A stretch of DNA of 64,000 bases from Planctomycetia bacterium (GTDB taxonomy: Bacteria; Planctomycetota; Planctomycetia; Gemmatales; HRBIN36), in the NCBI GenBank assembly GCA_016795155.1, contig JAEUIE010000005.1:1-64000 (forward strand), in the 5' to 3' direction. A model generated the notes under the pieces. It did no database searches. It was given only the letters and a program-made list of their open reading frames with translations, and was not told the DNA's origin. Positions 9,005-16,164 of the stretch are shown here, piece after piece. The stretch's first letter is position 1; every line of letters begins with the position of its first letter. The translations under genes and the position numbers were made by a program.

Positions 9005-9019
9005 TGCACGGAACGTGCA
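9005..9019. repeat. 15-bp repeat, left copy
   Basis: TGCACGGAACGTGCA is an inverted repeat (TGCACG/CGTGCA around GAA). A copy with one difference lies at 9258-9272, so the two flank the tRNA attachment scar. It may be a binding site for an integrase or a repressor. Confidence 0.45.
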
Positions 9020-9140
9020 CGGAATACCCTTCCAGGGTGGGTCTTATCGAAGCTTTCGTGCAGTAAACACTAAGTAATCGTCCATCATAAGTCATTAAAC
9101 CAAAAGGTTTTCCGGTAATCGGCGGTAACCCTAATTCTAC

Positions 9141-9182
9141 TTGGGGTGCAAGAGGTCGTGGGTTCAAATCCCGCCAGCCCGA
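9141..9182 (+). tRNA. 3' half of tRNA-Pro(GGG), attachment-site scar (partial)
   Basis: From the anticodon loop (TTGGGGT) onward the sequence is a perfect tRNA 3' half: anticodon stem strand GCAAG, variable loop, T stem GTGGG/CCCGC around TTCAAAT, acceptor strand CAGCCCG and discriminator A. The bases to the left do not supply the pairing strand CTTGC, nor D and acceptor arms. This is what remains at one end when a tyrosine recombinase integrates at a tRNA anticodon loop or T arm. The intact tRNA-Pro gene should lie left of the window at the other end of the element. Confidence 0.8.
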
Positions 9183-9188
9183 CTCAGT

Positions 9189-9220
9189 AAACCTCGATGA
9201 TTTATCGGGGTTTTCTTATT
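9189..9220 (+). terminator. Rho-independent terminator after the tRNA-Pro 3' end
   Basis: The stem AAACCTCGAT/ATCGGGGTTT (one G-T pair, five-base loop) is followed by TTCTTATTTT. It probably belonged to the original tRNA-Pro gene and marks the start of chromosomal flank. Confidence 0.72.
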
Positions 9221-9257
9221 TTATGAAGATGATGAGCGTAGAATTTTGCACCTCCAA

Positions 9258-9272
9258 TGCAGGGAACGTGCA
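9258..9272. repeat. 15-bp repeat, right copy
   Basis: TGCAGGGAACGTGCA differs from the copy at 9005-9019 at one position. It lies 13 bases before the start codon of the integrase remnant. Confidence 0.45.
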
Positions 9273-9284
9273 GTGAATCCGCTC

Positions 9285-9419
9285 ATGCGAACACGCAAGC
9301 CTTGGTATCGTAAACAAAACAACTGCTGGTATGTTGAGATCGACGGTTCTCAATATCTGCTCGCCAAAGGCACGTAGAACAAACAAGAGGTCGAAGTTGA
9401 TTACCAACGCCACATGTAA
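9285..9419 (+). pseudogene. N-terminal remnant of a tyrosine integrase
   Basis: The frame from ATG 9285 reads MRTRKPWYRKQNNCWYVEI, the usual N-terminal arm-binding start of planctomycete site-specific integrases. A TAG at 9375-9377 interrupts it, after which the same frame continues with a matching segment (NKQEVEVDYQRHM) up to TAA at 9417. The core-binding and catalytic domains are missing. It lies just outside the tRNA scar, which suggests an older integration at the same site. Confidence 0.7.
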
Positions 9420-9488
9420 ATCGGCCGGTCATGACCTACCAGATTACTTACAATAGCGTTGATTCGTTCCGGGAAAAGAGACGCCATC

Positions 9489-10148
9489 ATGACTTGGGCT
9501 GTACATATCCCCGATGGTGTACTTTCTCCTGTTGCATTAGGGTTGGGCCTGGTATTGCTGCTCCTTTTGCTTGCTGTAGGGTGCTACCGCCTGCGCGACG
9601 ACGAGGTAGCTAAGACTGGAGTATTTACAGCCATACTTTTTGTAGCATCACTTATTCATCCTCCGATTCCTGGTACTAAAGTACATCTGATCCTGAATGG
9701 GTTAGCCGGGATGTTGCTTGGTAAACGTGTTGGGTTGGCGGTAGTTATCGCCTTGGCATTGCAGGCACTTCTATTAAGTCATGGTGGACTGTATGCGCTG
9801 GGTGTCAACTGCGCCACGATCGGTTTGCCTGGACTGCTGGTTGCTCTGGTTTTTGCATTGATCAAGCGATCTGTGCATCTTCAGTCGCGTTTATCGCGAC
9901 TATTGGCAGGAGGATTTCTCGGGGGCTTGGGACTCGTCAGCACGCTCATACTGTACTACCTGGTGCTCAGGTTTGGTGCAGTTTCCGGTGAGGACCTGCA
10001 GTTACTTGCCACCATTGCATTCGTATGGCATATACCTGTGATAATAATCGAAGTAATCTTTACTGCATTGGTATTCGATTTTCTTTACAGAATCAAGCCA
10101 GAACTGCTGGGATTACAGCGGAGTGCAGTTCGTGTAACTGGACAATAA
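9489..10148 (+). CDS. cbiM: CbiM-type cobalt/nickel transporter subunit
   Basis: Start 9489 gives MTWAVHIPDGVL, placing the HIPDG motif at the extreme N-terminus, as needed for metal binding by CbiM/NikM through the N-terminal histidine region; an in-frame ATG at 9459 would bury it further. The 219-residue product has about six hydrophobic segments. The family is the substrate-binding S component of ECF-type cobalt or nickel importers. No CbiN, CbiQ or CbiO gene follows; the next gene is convergent with a 5-base gap. The protein may work alone or with components coded elsewhere. Metal specificity cannot be told from the sequence. Confidence 0.85.
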   Translation: MTWAVHIPDGVLSPVALGLGLVLLLLLLAVGCYRLRDDEVAKTGVFTAILFVASLIHPPIPGTKVHLILNGLAGMLLGKRVGLAVVIALALQALLLSHGGLYALGVNCATIGLPGLLVALVFALIKRSVHLQSRLSRLLAGGFLGGLGLVSTLILYYLVLRFGAVSGEDLQLLATIAFVWHIPVIIIEVIFTALVFDFLYRIKPELLGLQRSAVRVTGQ

Positions 10149-10153
10149 GCCAC

Positions 10154-11269
10154 TCATCTCGCTCTGGAGACTTCGTTTGCTGTAGTAGTCTTCAGTCGTG
10201 AAACAGAAAAGACCACCCAGGCGGCATATGAAAAACAAATCGTAAGACCGAGCAGGATAGCGGTGCGACCTGCAGGAGTTGATCCTGAAGATAATGAAAC
10301 AATCTGAAAACTGTGAGATATTGAGCAGCCTGCAAGAATGCCGATGGCGGTAATCATGGCGTCGCCGTTGCCTTCGCCTGCCAGGACGATCTGTCTCACG
10401 GGGCAACCACCTGCAAGCACGCCGGTTAAACCGACCAGTGCCATGGCAAGAATGTTCCAAATATGATCACTGTGACTTGCAGGTTGACTGGTGAAGTCGA
10501 GGTTGAATTTCCCGGTGCAGATAGCCAAGATGAAGTACCCACCGATCAGCGCAATCGCAGCCCAGAGCATACGACGTGGTCTGGTATAAATCTGCTTTAC
10601 TGCTGAGATTGCGCAAAACCCTGTCCAGGATAAGATGCTTCCAGCTACGATGGCAATTCCCAGTGACCAGAACCATGGAGCATGTGGTGGTTTGCCGGCA
10701 AGGTCTTCTGGACCGGGGCCAAAAGGCATCCCTCCAGCAAGAAAAAGAATTAACGCAGCAATTGCCAAAATCAGTGCAGGGGTACCTGCAGGAGTAATGA
10801 CAATGGAAGTCTTACCAGAAGTATAGTTACGCATTTCGAAGATTCGCCCGACACCAACACCAATAATAAATCCTGCCAGTCCAACGAGGGCATTCAGATC
10901 GCCTCCCCCCATACGCTGCAGCATTCGAAAGGGGCAACCGAGAAAGACCATGGTTCCAATACCCATCCAGAGTCCGAGGAAAAAACGAGGAGCGGCATGA
11001 GCGCCGGCTCGCCCTTCGATGCGGTTTTGCGCAAGACGGAGGATGAAAGCGCCAAGAATCAACCCAGCTAATTCTGGACGAAAAATACGCGGGCCTTCTC
11101 CGGTAAAAAGTCCCAGGGCGCCAGCAGTGTCTCTCAAGAAACAGGCTCCGCAGATGCCCATGTTTCCCGGGTTTCCCAGGGCGACAAGCACAGCAGCCAA
11201 TGCACCTATCCCTGCACATGCTATCCAGAGCAACCAGAGTTTGGTTCCATGAACTTCTGTCCTCAGCAT
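10154..11269 (-). CDS. yedE: YedE/YeeE-family transporter, selenium-associated type
   Basis: The 371-residue protein has about ten membrane segments in two similar halves, each carrying a conserved cysteine patch (MGICGACFLRDTAGALGLF in the first half, GFCAIS and GGCPVRQ in the second). This pattern matches the YedE family, whose members import thiosulfate or related sulfur species; the NMGICGACFLRD form is typical of the branch linked to selenium metabolism. It is convergent with cbiM. No selenophosphate synthase or other selenium gene is visible here, so the substrate remains inferred. Confidence 0.78.
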   Translation of the reverse strand: MLRTEVHGTKLWLLWIACAGIGALAAVLVALGNPGNMGICGACFLRDTAGALGLFTGEGPRIFRPELAGLILGAFILRLAQNRIEGRAGAHAAPRFFLGLWMGIGTMVFLGCPFRMLQRMGGGDLNALVGLAGFIIGVGVGRIFEMRNYTSGKTSIVITPAGTPALILAIAALILFLAGGMPFGPGPEDLAGKPPHAPWFWSLGIAIVAGSILSWTGFCAISAVKQIYTRPRRMLWAAIALIGGYFILAICTGKFNLDFTSQPASHSDHIWNILAMALVGLTGVLAGGCPVRQIVLAGEGNGDAMITAIGILAGCSISHSFQIVSLSSGSTPAGRTAILLGLTICFSYAAWVVFSVSRLKTTTANEVSRAR

Positions 11270-11633
11270 GGTAATGCACTTCCTTTACTTGCTTCTATAA
11301 AAAGTCTGCTTCTGACAACCTGCATCACATCATCTTGTTGACAGTTTGAAGTGTGCTGAGTTTCAGATCTGTCAGACTATATGGATGAAGCAGTGCAATG
11401 ATACAACGACACCAGAAAATGTGGTGATCACAGATTCAATTGTTGGGAAATCAGTCAAGAAATAATCTTACCTTGTTACACTATTATTTGCCACCTATGA
11501 ACTGGTATTACTGTTTCCAGAACAATGACATGGATCAAGCATGTCTGAAGTGCCTATCAATAGATGGTGTGGAATTATCTGCATCGCAGTGGCGGAGTTG
11601 GATGTTTATTCGTTACTTTACTGGTAGTCCCCG
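11270..11633. other. Intergenic region between divergent yedE and the ECF sigma gene
   Basis: This 364-base AT-richer stretch separates two divergent genes and must hold both promoters. A TTGACA hexamer occurs at about 11338, but no convincing -10 box lies at the right distance. A 65-codon plus-strand ORF (11440-11637) has no ribosome site and an unlikely composition. Confidence 0.5.
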
Positions 11634-12251
11634 ATGAAGATTTCTGAACCGCTTAATATTGTTCAACAACTGAAAATGGCACGGCAGAATGTGCCAGGCG
11701 CTCGAGGCGATCTGTTGGAGAACTATCGCAACTATCTCGAACTGTTAGCCAGGGTTGAAATCGGCAGACTGTTGCAGACGAAACTTGATACGGCAGATGT
11801 GGTACAGGAAACTTTTCTGGAAGCACATCGCCATTTTGATGGATTTCGAGGCAATACGGAAAGTGAACTGGTTGCCTGGCTAAGGAGTATTTTCTCTGCC
11901 AAGCTTTCCAACCTGGTGCGGCATTACCTGGGAACACAGGCCCGTGATATTCGAAGGGAGAACGCCCTCGAATTTAACCTCGACCACTCCAGTCGCATGC
12001 TGGATCGAGGCCTGTTTACGCCTGAAGGCACTCCCAGCCAGCAGGTGGTACAGCGGGAGCAGGGGGTATTGCTGGCGGAAGCGCTGGCGAAATTGCCTGA
12101 CAACTATCGAGAAGTGATAGTGCTTCGCCATCTGGAGGAATTGACATTTCCTGAAGTGGCACAAAGGCTGGAGCGAACGGAGAATAGTGTGCAGAAGATC
12201 TGGGTACGGGCACTAGCCAAGCTTCGCCAATTGATGGGGGCATCAGAATGA
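11634..12251 (+). CDS. ECF sigma factor, planctomycete kinase-linked type
   Basis: The 205-residue product has sigma region 2 (LDTADVVQETFLEAHRHFDGF, region 2.4 WLRSIFSAKL) and region 4 (LPDNYREVIVLRHLEELTFPEVA with the helix-turn-helix in VAQRLERTENSVQKIWVRALAKL). Its 3' end overlaps the start of a Ser/Thr kinase gene by four bases (ATGA), so the two are co-translated. In planctomycetes this linkage is common, with the kinase taken to control the sigma factor by phosphorylation in place of an anti-sigma factor. No anti-sigma gene is adjacent. Confidence 0.9.
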   Translation: MKISEPLNIVQQLKMARQNVPGARGDLLENYRNYLELLARVEIGRLLQTKLDTADVVQETFLEAHRHFDGFRGNTESELVAWLRSIFSAKLSNLVRHYLGTQARDIRRENALEFNLDHSSRMLDRGLFTPEGTPSQQVVQREQGVLLAEALAKLPDNYREVIVLRHLEELTFPEVAQRLERTENSVQKIWVRALAKLRQLMGASE

Positions 12252-14551
12252 GTCGTCAATCGGTTATCAAAAACGATTCAGACGGGGATGCAATCACTGA
12301 TTCCATGATGGATGATCCTCGTGTTCTCGAAGTGGTAAATGCTTATCAGCATGAATTGGATCAGGGCCGTCATCCGGATCGCAAACACTATATTCAGCGC
12401 TATCCAGATGTATCTTCTGCAGTGAAGCAATGTCTCGAAGGACTGGATCTGGTTCGAAGTGGCATACGGCAGTCAAAATCGAAGGCAGGCTCCACGTTCG
12501 TTCCCGGTGCAACTGCTCACGCCGGTGAGTTATCAGCCAGTCCCTTGGGTGATTTTCAGATTGTCAGGGAAATTGCCCGTGGTGGCATGGGTGTGGTGTA
12601 TGAAGCAATTCAATTATCGCTGGGCAGGCGGGTAGCTCTCAAAGTATTGCCTTTTGCTGCGACGATGGATGCAAGGCGTTTGCAGCGATTCAAGAATGAA
12701 GCCCAGGCTGCTGCATTGCTGCACCATACCAACATCGTTCCCATCTATGCGGTTGGTTGTGAACGGGGCGTGCATTTCTATGCCATGCAGTTGATCGAGG
12801 GGCAATCGCTGGCGATTATCATTGAACAACTGCAGCAGCAACAGGTGCAACTCGAACCAGCAAGCCCGTTGCCCAGAGCTGGAGCGACCTTGCCAAGTAC
12901 TGCAAGTCTGCCTGGAACGGAAGCGATGCTGCATCGCACTGAGCAGCAACCAGCAGAGCGAAAACAGAGCAGTACACTGCAGATTTCCGCTGCGGTTACC
13001 AGTGGCGCCAAGCTGGATAGTGAAACATATATCCGAAGAGTAGCCAGGCTAATGGTGCAGGCTGCGGATGCACTGGAGCATGCCCATCAGGCTGGCGTCA
13101 TTCATCGCGATATCAAACCAGGCAACCTTCTTATTGATGCTTCGGCAAATTTGTGGATTACCGATTTCGGGTTAGCCCAGTTACAGGCCGACAATGGCCT
13201 GACACGTTCAGGCGATTTTCTCGGCACGTTCCGATACATGAGTCCTGAGCAGACGGGTGGCAAGCGCACTATGCTCGATCATCGAACCGATATCTACTCA
13301 TTGGGTGCAACTTTTTACGAACTGTTGACACTGCGTCCCGCACTGCCCGGCGAAACTCATCAGGAACTGCTGTATTCCATTCTGCATGTAGAGCCAGCGA
13401 GCCCAAGGCAATGGAATCGTGCCATACCTCCTGAAATGGAAACCATTCTGCTGAAGTCGTTATCCAAGCATCCAGCTGATCGCTACCAGACGGCAGCAGA
13501 ACTCAGTGCAGATGTTCAGCGGTTTCTCGATCACAAGCCGATCACAGCCAGGCCGCCTTCACTGTATGATCATGGACGCAAATGGATCAGAAGGCATCCA
13601 TCCATTGCTGTTGCATGCGTGCTGCTTCTGGCAGTAGTCACTGCTGGGCTTTTCATCAATAACCGGATGATTGCTACTGAACAGCAGAAAACAGCAGATT
13701 CCTTGGAGCGGGAAAAACTGAGGGCTCGTGAAGCAGAAGATAACTTCCAAAAAGCCAGGCAGGCGGTTGATGCCCTGTTTCAGATCAGCCAGGAAGAACT
13801 GGCAGACAGGCCCATGGAAGCCAGTCGTAAGCGCATACTTGAAGTGGTGGTGAACTACTATCAGGATTTCATTGAGCAGAGGCAGGGGGATCCCGCTTCG
13901 CAAGCGGAACTCACCAGGGTACAGAATGAAGTGAAGAATATTCTGAGAGAATTGAATGCGATACAACGCGAAATGCAGTTACGGCTGCTATCAAACAGTG
14001 CTGTTCAAAAGGAATTGAAGTTGACCTCGGAACAGGAAACGCGATTAAAGGAATTCCTTGCTCAGTGGTCGCAGCAGAGACAGTTGTTTTTTGACCGGTC
14101 ACGAAGCCAGAATACCGAATCACGTCGTACGGAACTGCTTGCCAGTGATGTAGAGCGTGAGAAGATGCTTGCATCCATCCTGCAACCATCACAACTTAAG
14201 CGTTATCGTGAAATTGCGATTCAATGTCTCGGTGCGGCGGCGTTTCGGGAGCCTGATATTATCAAAGCCTTGTCGCTAACCTCTCTACAGCGAATGGAAA
14301 TTCGCGACGTGGAAAAAGATGTTTTCATGCGTCCAGTCAATTTTGGCTCAGGAAATCCTCGACCGCCTGCTCCGTTTAATCCCGAACGGCATCGCCAGTT
14401 GCGACATGATGCCATGACCAGGGTGCTGAAAATTCTGACTCCATCGCAGAAGGAAATCTGGCAACAAATCACAGGGCCAGATTTTGAAGAACTGCCTGTC
14501 GGCCCAATGCCTGGAATGATTTTCGGTCCTGCACCTGGTCCGGGAAGATAA
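12248..14551 (+). CDS. Membrane-anchored Ser/Thr protein kinase with extracytoplasmic helical domain
   Basis: The 767-residue protein has an N-terminal zone of 95 residues, a Pkn2/PknB-like kinase domain (glycine loop GGMGVVYE near 112, Lys in VALKVL near 133, HRDIKPGNLL near 286, DFG near 306, APE-like SPEQ near 330) and one membrane helix near 450-470. An insertion of about 75 Q/P/S-rich residues lies in the kinase hinge region (about 195-265). The external part has a coiled coil and, from about 583 to 767, a module with VQKELKLT, LTSLQ and IWQQITGPDF motifs that recurs in the CotH protein coded four genes downstream. It probably signals to the co-translated ECF sigma factor. Confidence 0.9.
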   Translation: MSRQSVIKNDSDGDAITDSMMDDPRVLEVVNAYQHELDQGRHPDRKHYIQRYPDVSSAVKQCLEGLDLVRSGIRQSKSKAGSTFVPGATAHAGELSASPLGDFQIVREIARGGMGVVYEAIQLSLGRRVALKVLPFAATMDARRLQRFKNEAQAAALLHHTNIVPIYAVGCERGVHFYAMQLIEGQSLAIIIEQLQQQQVQLEPASPLPRAGATLPSTASLPGTEAMLHRTEQQPAERKQSSTLQISAAVTSGAKLDSETYIRRVARLMVQAADALEHAHQAGVIHRDIKPGNLLIDASANLWITDFGLAQLQADNGLTRSGDFLGTFRYMSPEQTGGKRTMLDHRTDIYSLGATFYELLTLRPALPGETHQELLYSILHVEPASPRQWNRAIPPEMETILLKSLSKHPADRYQTAAELSADVQRFLDHKPITARPPSLYDHGRKWIRRHPSIAVACVLLLAVVTAGLFINNRMIATEQQKTADSLEREKLRAREAEDNFQKARQAVDALFQISQEELADRPMEASRKRILEVVVNYYQDFIEQRQGDPASQAELTRVQNEVKNILRELNAIQREMQLRLLSNSAVQKELKLTSEQETRLKEFLAQWSQQRQLFFDRSRSQNTESRRTELLASDVEREKMLASILQPSQLKRYREIAIQCLGAAAFREPDIIKALSLTSLQRMEIRDVEKDVFMRPVNFGSGNPRPPAPFNPERHRQLRHDAMTRVLKILTPSQKEIWQQITGPDFEELPVGPMPGMIFGPAPGPGR

Positions 14552-14690
14552 ATGCTGCTGGACACAACTTCGACCGTTTTCAGAAAAATGAAACATATCA
14601 TGGCGGGAATTGTTTCAATACCGTTACTTAATGTGAAGACACGGTAAAGAAACCGTGAAGCTAGTCTCTGATCCTGTATTCGGGAAAAAC

Positions 14691-15458
14691 ATGACTGCAC
14701 CGATCAGACTGACTGTTGCCTCCCTGGAAACGCAATCTCCTTCGTTGAGGCGTTTGCAAGGTGACACGCAGCCAGCCTGTGAACTTAAATTGCTGTTGAG
14801 CGAGGAGCAGGCGCTGGCTGTCGAAGACCGATGCCGGTTGGAACTGTTGCTCGATCCACATTGCACGAACCAGTCAAGCCCTGGCTATCACATCAAATCA
14901 CTCTACTGCGATACACCAGAGTGGGATGTCTTCCATCGGCGAAACCGATTCCGTTTGTTCAAGTTTCGCGTAAGGCAGTACGGCTCCAGCACCCAGGTAT
15001 ATCTCGAACGAAAATCCAAGAAGGGCATCGAAGTTCGCAAAAAGCGATGGTGTATCCCTCTGCAACAGTTAGGGCTGCTGAACGGTGATGCAGAACAGGA
15101 TTGGGAAGGAAGCTGGTTTCATAACCAGTTGATTCGAAACCGCCTGGGCCCTGTATGCCTGATTGAATATGAACGTGTGGCGTACTATGGCTCAAGTGGA
15201 TCGGAGCCAGTTCGATTAACGTTTGACCGTCACATCCGTGGGGGATTGCATCATCCATGGTCGATGACCAGCCAGACATTTTCCATGCCCATTCTGCGAA
15301 ACCAGGTGGTATGTGAATTCAAATTCCGAGGCTTATTGCCACCACTGTTCAAGTCGATCATTCATGAGTTGCAGCTAACAACCAGTGGTGTATCCAAATA
15401 TCGACACTGCATTGATGCCAGTGGAGTTCTGAAGCAGGAGCAAAAGAATTATGCCTGA
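14691..15458 (+). CDS. VTC-domain protein (polyphosphate polymerase-like)
   Basis: The 255-residue product matches the VTC domain fold: LYCDTPEWDVF, KFRVRQYG, VYLERKSKKG, CLIEYERVAYYG, RLTFDRHIRG and a late EFKFRG segment supply the basic and acidic residues of the tunnel that binds nucleotide and polyphosphate. ATG 14691 after GGGAAA is preferred over an in-frame GTG at 14655. The last eight bases overlap the DUF4956 gene. VTC, DUF4956 and CotH genes are often neighbours in bacteria; the joint function is not settled. Membership is clear, but polymerase activity is inferred from the eukaryotic relatives. Confidence 0.87.
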   Translation: MTAPIRLTVASLETQSPSLRRLQGDTQPACELKLLLSEEQALAVEDRCRLELLLDPHCTNQSSPGYHIKSLYCDTPEWDVFHRRNRFRLFKFRVRQYGSSTQVYLERKSKKGIEVRKKRWCIPLQQLGLLNGDAEQDWEGSWFHNQLIRNRLGPVCLIEYERVAYYGSSGSEPVRLTFDRHIRGGLHHPWSMTSQTFSMPILRNQVVCEFKFRGLLPPLFKSIIHELQLTTSGVSKYRHCIDASGVLKQEQKNYA

Positions 15459-16128
15459 TTGGTTATTGCCTTCGGCAGATGGAACGGCAGTAACGGCGAA
15501 CCAGATGTTGGTGCGCCTGGTTCTGGCTTCCATCTTTGGAATTGTGGTGGCCATTATTTACCGGGCTAGCCATGGCAAGCATGATCAACCAGGCGATGCA
15601 TGGACGTTGACGACAACGCTGGTTCTGCTCGCAATCCTGATTGCCATGGTTTCCATGGTCATTGGAGACAGCATAGCACGGGCATTCAGTCTGGTAGGCG
15701 CCTTGTCCATTGTCCGATTTCGCACGGTGGTGGATGATACACGGGATACAGCCTTCGTGATATTTGCAGTGATTGTCGGCATGGCAGCGGGAGCCGGGCA
15801 TTTCATCCTGCCACTGTTAGGGATACCTGTAGTTGGATGCATGGCGGTGCTGCTCAGTCGTGCCAGCAATCCGCAAAGGCTGGTGCATGGCTCTGAACTG
15901 CAACTGAAGGTACGGCTGGGATTAGGGCGTGACCCACGGGAAATGTTGACGCCGATACTGGAAAAGCATCTCAGTCAGTATCGCCAGATTTCTGCATCGA
16001 CCTCGCGAAAAGGCGCTGCCATCGATCTGACTTACATTGTGAAGCTCAAAATTCCCTCGGGAATGACGCACTTAGTGACAGACCTGAATCAATTGGAAGG
16101 CGTGCAGGAAGTTGAACTGCAGCCTTGA
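15451..16128 (+). CDS. DUF4956 membrane protein
   Basis: This 225-residue protein has three to four membrane helices in residues 20-140, including the family signature GALSIVRFRT followed by DTRDTAF, and a soluble C-terminal domain of about 85 residues with a ferredoxin-like alternation of strands and helices. It overlaps the VTC gene and stands before the CotH gene. The family regularly accompanies VTC proteins and probably forms the membrane partner of that complex, but its biochemistry is unknown. Confidence 0.88.
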   Translation: MPDWLLPSADGTAVTANQMLVRLVLASIFGIVVAIIYRASHGKHDQPGDAWTLTTTLVLLAILIAMVSMVIGDSIARAFSLVGALSIVRFRTVVDDTRDTAFVIFAVIVGMAAGAGHFILPLLGIPVVGCMAVLLSRASNPQRLVHGSELQLKVRLGLGRDPREMLTPILEKHLSQYRQISASTSRKGAAIDLTYIVKLKIPSGMTHLVTDLNQLEGVQEVELQP

Positions 16129-16164
16129 GAATGAACCGAGTACAGCTTAATCAGGGTGATAAAC

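Noticed and set aside
8949-9167. Minus-strand 72-codon ORF that starts in the tRNA fragment
   Set aside because: It is read through the tRNA scar and a palindromic repeat, with no family resemblance.
11440-11637. 65-codon ORF before the ECF sigma gene
   Set aside because: It has no ribosome site, is rich in Trp, Tyr and Cys, and lies in the expected promoter region.
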